A stretch of DNA of 54,986 bases from Gammaproteobacteria bacterium (GTDB lineage: Bacteria > Pseudomonadota > Gammaproteobacteria > UBA9339), in assembly GCA_023480665.1 (NCBI GenBank), contig JAMCWR010000019.1, forward strand, positions 7,522 to 62,507, in the 5' to 3' direction. Shown one piece after another: positions 50,515 to 54,986 of this stretch. The first letter of the stretch is position 1; the number at the start of each line of letters is the position of its first letter. The notes under the pieces were generated by a model. The model worked only from the letters and a program-made list of their open reading frames with translations. It ran no database searches and was not told where the DNA came from. The position numbers and the translations under genes are program-made.

Positions 50515-52509
50515 ATGCCGACCACTCGTGAGCTTGCCAATGCAATTCGATTTTTAAGTCTTGATGCAATCCAAAAAGCTAACTCTGGCCATCCCGGTAT
50601 GCCACTTGGCATGGCTGATATTGCAACAGTATTGTGGCGTGATTTTTTACAGCATAATCCTCAAAATCCTCATTGGCTAAACCGCGATCGTTTTATGTTG
50701 TCTAATGGTCATGGTTCTATGTTGCATTACGCACTACTACACTTGACTGGTTATGATTTAAGTATCGATGAGATCAAAAATTTTCGGCAATTACATTCGA
50801 AAACTCCTGGACATCCTGAAGTTGGTTTAACTCCTGGAATTGAAACTACTACCGGTCCTTTAGGGCAAGGTTTGGCAAATGCTGTAGGGATGTGTATTGC
50901 AGAAAAAGCATTGGCTGCAACTTTTAATCGTCCAAGTTTTAACATTATTGATCATTATACTTATGTTTTTGTAGGTGATGGTTGTCTGATGGAAGGTATT
51001 TCTCATGAGGCGTGTTCGCTTGCGGGAACGCTTGGTTTGGGAAAACTAATTGCATTTTGGGATGATAATGGCATTTCGATTGACGGACATGTGACGGGAT
51101 GGTTTACCGAAAATATCCCAGAGAGATTTGCTGCGTACAATTGGCATGTGGTAAAAAATGTAGATAGCTACGATGCGGAAGCATTAAAGAATGCTATACT
51201 TGAAGCGCGTTCAGTTAACGATCGCCCAAGTTTAATTTGTTGTAAAACTACAATTGGGTTTGGAGCGCCAAATGTTTGTGGCACACATAATTGCCACGGT
51301 GCAGCACTTGGCGAAAAAGAAGTTCAGGCAACTCGTGAAAATCTACATTGGAACTACCCAGCTTTTGTTATTCCTGAAGAAATTTATGCAGCGTGGAATG
51401 CCAAAGAAAAAGGTGCAAAAATAGAAAAAGCTTGGGATGAATTATTTATCGCATATCAAAAAGAGTTTCCTACGCTTGCTTCCGAATTAATGCGCCGAGT
51501 TAAGGGGGATCTTCCTAAAGATTGGACGCAAACAGCTACTAAGTTTATAGACCAAACACAACTCAAAATAGAAACATTAGCAACACGTCAAGCATCGCAA
51601 AAGTGTTTAGAAGCTTTTGCTCCAATTCTGCCAGAGCTGTTTGGTGGTTCAGCTGATTTAACTGCATCAAATCTAACTAACTGGTCCGGCTCGGTTGTTT
51701 TTAACCAAAATTCTGCCGATGGCAACTATTTGCATTATGGAGTGCGCGAGTTTGGCATGTTTGGCATAATGAATGGTATTGCTTTACATGGTGGTTTTAT
51801 TCCTTATGGCGGGACATTTTTAGTTTTTGCTGGATATGGCATTGCCGCGATACGCATGGCAGCATTGATGTCGCAACGCGTTATTTATGTGTTTAGCCAT
51901 GATTCAATTGGTTTAGGTGAAGATGGTCCGACTCATCAACCAATAGAACACTTAACTATGTTGCGTACTACGCCAAATTTATCGGTGTGGCGCCCTTGTG
52001 ACGCTACTGAAACGGCTATTGCTTGGCAAGCGGCACTTGAAAGAAACCATGGACCGACAGCTTTAGTGCTTACTAGGCAGAAAGTTGTAGGCCAAGAGCG
52101 CGATAGTAATACGCTAAGTAATATTAAACGTGGAGGTTATGTATTAAAAGATTGCATAGGGCAGGCAGATTGCATTATTATTGCCACCGGTTCTGAGGTG
52201 CAACTAGCAGTAAATGCAGCAAAAAAATTAACTACACAGGGAAAAAAGATCCGTGTAGTATCCATGCCTTCAACTGATGTGTTTGTAGCGCAAGATAAGG
52301 TATACCAAGAGTCTGTTTTGCCATCCGCTGTCACGCGGCGAGTTGTTATCGAAGCAGCACATCATGATTACTGGCACAAATTTGTTGGTGCAAACTGTGC
52401 TATTATTGGTATTGACCGCTATGGAGCTTCTGCTCCGGATAAAGTTTTATTTGAATTTTTTGGCTTTACCGAAGAAAATGTTGTAAATAAAATTATTTCA
52501 CTTTTTTAA
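50515..52509 (+). CDS. tkt: Transketolase
   Basis: 664 residues, full length. Thiamine-diphosphate enzyme of the pentose phosphate pathway moving two-carbon units between sugar phosphates. Motifs: [27 protein letters not shown], ThDP motif [27 protein letters not shown], and in the second half [56 protein letters not shown] lies 8 nt before the ATG. It leads a glycolytic/pentose set: gap follows 20 nt later, then pgk. Confidence 0.97.
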   Translation: MPTTRELANAIRFLSLDAIQKANSGHPGMPLGMADIATVLWRDFLQHNPQNPHWLNRDRFMLSNGHGSMLHYALLHLTGYDLSIDEIKNFRQLHSKTPGHPEVGLTPGIETTTGPLGQGLANAVGMCIAEKALAATFNRPSFNIIDHYTYVFVGDGCLMEGISHEACSLAGTLGLGKLIAFWDDNGISIDGHVTGWFTENIPERFAAYNWHVVKNVDSYDAEALKNAILEARSVNDRPSLICCKTTIGFGAPNVCGTHNCHGAALGEKEVQATRENLHWNYPAFVIPEEIYAAWNAKEKGAKIEKAWDELFIAYQKEFPTLASELMRRVKGDLPKDWTQTATKFIDQTQLKIETLATRQASQKCLEAFAPILPELFGGSADLTASNLTNWSGSVVFNQNSADGNYLHYGVREFGMFGIMNGIALHGGFIPYGGTFLVFAGYGIAAIRMAALMSQRVIYVFSHDSIGLGEDGPTHQPIEHLTMLRTTPNLSVWRPCDATETAIAWQAALERNHGPTALVLTRQKVVGQERDSNTLSNIKRGGYVLKDCIGQADCIIIATGSEVQLAVNAAKKLTTQGKKIRVVSMPSTDVFVAQDKVYQESVLPSAVTRRVVIEAAHHDYWHKFVGANCAIIGIDRYGASAPDKVLFEFFGFTEENVVNKIISLF

Positions 52510-52529
52510 TTTAACTTGAGGAGCTTAAA

Positions 52530-53537
52530 ATGACAATCAAAGTTGCAATTAATGGTTACGGCAGAATTGGTCGTAATATTTTACGTGCTGTATATGAAGA
52601 AGGGTATCGTAAAGATATTGAAATCGTCGCGGTAAATGATTTGGGCGATTCCAAAATCAATGCGCATCTTACTGTTTATGATACAGTGCATGGCAAATTT
52701 GCTGGTGATGTAAAAGTTGACGGTGATTATATTGTTGTCAATGGCGATAAAGTTCGTGTGTTTGCTGAAAAAGACCCATCCAAATTACCATGGAAAGACA
52801 TGGGTGTGGATATTGTATATGAGTGTACTGGTAAATTTACCTCGAAAGAAAAAGCTATGGTTCATATTAATGCTGGCGCTAAGAAAGTTATTATTTCTGC
52901 TCCAGGTGAAGGCGCTGATGCCACTGTAGTTTACGGAGTTAATCATACTATTCTTAACCAAAATCACGTTATTATTTCCAACGCTTCATGCACAACTAAT
53001 TGTTTAGCCCCTATGGCTAAAGTGTTGCATGAAAAAATTGGTATTGTTAGCGGTTTGATGACCACTATTCATTCATACACTAACGATCAAGTATTGATTG
53101 ATGGCTATCATAAAGACTTACGCCGAGCTCGCTCTGCTACCCAATCTATGATTCCAACAAAAACCGGTGCTGCTGCGGCAGTTGGTTTGGTATTACCAGC
53201 TTTGTCTGGCAAATTAGATGGCTTTGCAATGCGAGTACCAACGATTAACGTTTCTGTTGTTGACTTGGTATTTGAATCTGCTCGTGCTACAACAAAAGAT
53301 GAAGTTAACAGCCTTATGAAAGCTGCTGCTGAAGGTGAATTAAAAGGAATTCTTGGTTATAATGACTTACCTTTAGTTTCACATGACTTTAATCATAATC
53401 CATTGTCTTCTATTTTCGAAGCAACTCAGACCAAAGTAATTGGCAAAACAGTCAAAGCTTTGTCTTGGTATGATAATGAATGGGGCTTCTCAACCCGTAT
53501 GTTAGATGTTACAAAATATTGGATGGGAACAAAATAA
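52530..53537 (+). CDS. gap: Glyceraldehyde-3-phosphate dehydrogenase, type I
   Basis: 335 residues. Oxidises glyceraldehyde 3-phosphate with NAD and phosphate. NAD-binding motif [14 protein letters not shown], catalytic Cys in [15 protein letters not shown], the His partner in TIHSYTNDQ, and C-terminal [19 protein letters not shown] precedes the ATG, 20 nt after the tkt stop, so the two are an operon. The acid after the first strand (AVNDLGD) fits NAD preference. Confidence 0.97.
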   Translation: MTIKVAINGYGRIGRNILRAVYEEGYRKDIEIVAVNDLGDSKINAHLTVYDTVHGKFAGDVKVDGDYIVVNGDKVRVFAEKDPSKLPWKDMGVDIVYECTGKFTSKEKAMVHINAGAKKVIISAPGEGADATVVYGVNHTILNQNHVIISNASCTTNCLAPMAKVLHEKIGIVSGLMTTIHSYTNDQVLIDGYHKDLRRARSATQSMIPTKTGAAAAVGLVLPALSGKLDGFAMRVPTINVSVVDLVFESARATTKDEVNSLMKAAAEGELKGILGYNDLPLVSHDFNHNPLSSIFEATQTKVIGKTVKALSWYDNEWGFSTRMLDVTKYWMGTK

Positions 53538-53539
53538 AA

Positions 53540-53833
53540 AATATTTACACGGCTTTACAATATTTTGTGGGGCCATATTGCTAGTGCTTTGCCGGCAATG
53601 TGGAATGATAAAACTCGGTATTTTTGAAGGCTTCACCAGCCTAGGGTGACGAGCTACAACGTAGCGAGGAGCCCTAGGAGAAAAAAACATTTACACAGAT
53701 TTACAATATATAATTGTGGCTAGAGTGTTGTCGCTTTGCCTGCATTGTAGGGCGATAAAACTCGGTATTTTTGAAGGCTTCACCAGCCTAGGGTGACGAG
53801 CTACAACGTAGCGAGAAGCCCTAGGAGAATTTA
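53540..53833 (+). repeat. Two diverged tandem copies of a 147-bp unit between gap and pgk
   Basis: Units start near 53540 and 53687. The 3' ~76 bp of each (53607-53682, 53754-53829) are nearly identical: GATAAAACTCGGTATTTTTG, GAAGGCTTCACCAGCCTAGG, then the hairpin GCTAC/GTAGC and CCCTAGG. The 5' parts (ATTTACACGGCTTTACAATA and ATTTACACAGATTTACAATA) are more diverged. ATTTACACAGCT also begins the core of the elements at 18885 and 36907, so the families may be related. Confidence 0.75.
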
Positions 53834-53939
53834 ACATGGCAGAGGAGTTACAATGACTATCATCAAAATGACTGATCTTGATTTAAAAGGTAAACGCGTA
53901 TTAATTCGTGTCGACTTCAATGTTCCAATAAAAAATGGC
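53815..53939 (+). repeat. Left arm of a perfect 125-bp inverted repeat (pgk 5' end)
   Basis: Identical, base for base, to the reverse complement of 54862-54986. Contains the pgk ribosome-binding site (GAGGAG) and first 87 nt of coding sequence in the orientation expected after gap. Confidence 0.95.
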
Positions 53940-54032
53940 TTGCTGCTACTGCTTCTGCTAAAGCCTTGGTTCCAGCTGCAAACTGATCAATTTCAAATAC
54001 ACCAACTGGTCCATTCCAAACAATGGTTTTAG
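53853..54032 (+). pseudogene. pgk: pgk 5' fragment in the native orientation
   Basis: ATG 53853 is followed by 29 codons identical to the start of phosphoglycerate kinase ([20 protein letters not shown]). At 53940 the sequence switches to the reverse complement of the pgk interior, adding about 30 meaningless codons before TAG. The position directly after gap is where an intact pgk is expected. Confidence 0.85.
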
Positions 54033-54948
54033 CTTTTGCAATAATATCTGCCAAACGAGCACGCGTTTCTGGCCCGATGTCCAAAATCATTTCATCAGCA
54101 GCTACATCGGTTGCAGCTTTAATTACTGCTTCTGCTTTATCGGTCATTTCTTTTGCAACTACAACATCAGTTGGAATTGGAATTTCGGCGCCACGTGTTT
54201 TTGCCAATTGTAAAAGTTCTTTAGCTTTAGGAATAAAATCAACTTCAACCAAAGATTTGCCAATCGGCAGACCAGCAGCAGCCATAAAAGTATTAGCAAT
54301 ACCACCGCCAACTAACAATTGATCAACTTTACCCAATAAATTTTCTAGCAATTGCAGTTTAGTTGAAACTTTGGAACCACCAACAATCGCAACTAAGGGA
54401 TGTTCTGGCTTTTCTAATGCTTTACTTAAAGCATCAAGTTCAGCCATTAGCACTGGACCTGCACACGCAATAGGAGCAAATTTTCCTACGCCATGAGTTG
54501 AAGCCTGTGCACGATGCGCTGTGGCAAATGCGTCCATGACAAAGACATCGCAAAGAGCTGCCATTTTTTTTGCTAGTTCTTCGTTATCTTTTTTCTCACC
54601 CTTGTTAAAGCGCACATTTTCACACAGTACGACTTCGCCAGGCGCAACTTCTACACCGTCCAACCAGTTACGCTCTAACCGAATGGGTTTGCCAAAAAAT
54701 TTACTTAACCAATCAGCGACAAGCTTAAGTGAAAATTCTTCGTTAAACACCCCTTCTTCTGGTTGCCCTAAATGTGATAGCGCAATAACTTTTGCGCCAG
54801 CATCTGCTGCCATTTTTAGTGTTGGTGCAGAAGCGCGTAAACGTTTATCACTAGTAATCACGCCATTTTTTATTGGAACATTGAAGTCGACACGAATTAA
54901 TACGCGTTTACCTTTTAAATCAAGATCAGTCATTTTGATGATAGTCAT
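53917..54948 (-). CDS. pgk: Phosphoglycerate kinase, inverted and lacking its C-terminus
   Basis: 343 residues; family members have about 390. Native residues run to about 336; the last seven (SHFLLEH) and the stop come from the antisense of the 5' fragment. Present: [79 protein letters not shown] and [12 protein letters not shown]. Missing: the C-terminal GGGDT nucleotide-binding segment and final helix, so the product as written would be inactive. It runs opposite to tkt-gap, although its ribosome-binding site is duplicated in the expected orientation at 53841. Most likely an assembly or amplification chimera; a true inversion is the alternative. Confidence 0.9.
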   Translation of the reverse strand: MTIIKMTDLDLKGKRVLIRVDFNVPIKNGVITSDKRLRASAPTLKMAADAGAKVIALSHLGQPEEGVFNEEFSLKLVADWLSKFFGKPIRLERNWLDGVEVAPGEVVLCENVRFNKGEKKDNEELAKKMAALCDVFVMDAFATAHRAQASTHGVGKFAPIACAGPVLMAELDALSKALEKPEHPLVAIVGGSKVSTKLQLLENLLGKVDQLLVGGGIANTFMAAAGLPIGKSLVEVDFIPKAKELLQLAKTRGAEIPIPTDVVVAKEMTDKAEAVIKAATDVAADEMILDIGPETRARLADIIAKAKTIVWNGPVGVFEIDQFAAGTKALAEAVAASHFLLEH

Positions 54949-54986
54949 TGTAACTCCTCTGCCATGTTAAATTCTCCTAGGGCTTC
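54862..54986 (-). repeat. Right arm of the 125-bp inverted repeat, at the window end
   Basis: Perfect reverse complement of 53815-53939. It continues to the last base, so the repeat may extend beyond the window. Confidence 0.95.

Noticed and set aside
53815..54986. Site-specific invertible promoter or phase switch
   Set aside because: No recombinase gene is near, the arms cover the gene start and not a regulatory segment, and neither orientation in the window gives a complete pgk.

Overview
The window is an AT-rich stretch of a gammaproteobacterial chromosome. It carries a complete EF-P beta-lysylation set (epmB, efp, epmA), ComM/YifB, MlaA, YchF, Pth, PriA, PolA, a ProC-ProB-ProA set and a transketolase-GAPDH-PGK series. 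The low GC, the many unrecognised multi-pass membrane proteins with Ser/Ala-rich tails, and the large adhesin-type genes with a membrane J-domain protein suggest a host-associated lineage, perhaps in or near Legionellales (Coxiella-, Rickettsiella- or Berkiella-like). That placement is inference; no rRNA is present to settle it. The sequence begins inside a gene and ends inside a 125-bp inverted repeat, so it is probably a whole assembly contig.

Layout. 1-10.8 kb: a three-gene surface locus on the + strand. It consists of a giant protein with a seven-bladed FG-GAP (integrin-alpha-like) propeller, CSPG/cadherin-like repeats, one late membrane span and a cytoplasmic tail; a translationally coupled multi-pass membrane protein ending in a J domain; and an outer-membrane barrel protein with seven Ig-like repeats. 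11-15 kb: an organophosphate transporter and polA. 15-24.8 kb: membrane protein, comM, small unknown, rplY, pth, ychF, then epmB<>efp, epmA. 25-29 kb: two unknown membrane proteins, marC, a tiny ORF, mlaA. 29.5-32.6 kb: tRNA-Pro, ssb, tyrS, a TPR remnant and a RAYT-type transposase. 32.8-37 kb: duplicated membrane protein and priA. 37.2-40.8 kb: proline biosynthesis (proC, proB, proA). 41-47 kb: HD + cyclic-nucleotide-binding protein, two DUF4143-type AAA ATPases with palindromic upstream regions, tRNA-Met and a membrane protein. 47.3-50 kb: decayed gene, secreted alpha/beta hydrolase, MFS transporter. 50.5-55 kb: tkt, gap, and a pgk that is split and inverted.

The intergenic DNA is unusually full of short palindromic elements. 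About fourteen copies belong to a GTAG-GGGCGGGTTT family with a GGGAAGGTTT variant. Five other families also occur: a ~215-bp MITE with CTAGCACGGCCAAAGC ends, a TTGTTGCATAA MITE, an ATTAAGAAT element, a CAGCTGGGGCT element and a GTAGGTTGGGTTA palindrome. One element is nested inside another, and one supplies the stop codon of tyrS. A RAYT transposase in the same window is a candidate motor for at least some of them.

Most noteworthy: the integrin-like/J-domain/Ig-barrel locus; the REP/MITE load with its RAYT; the HD-CNB protein; and the pgk inversion at the right end, which is either a chimeric assembly or amplification junction or a very recent inversion.
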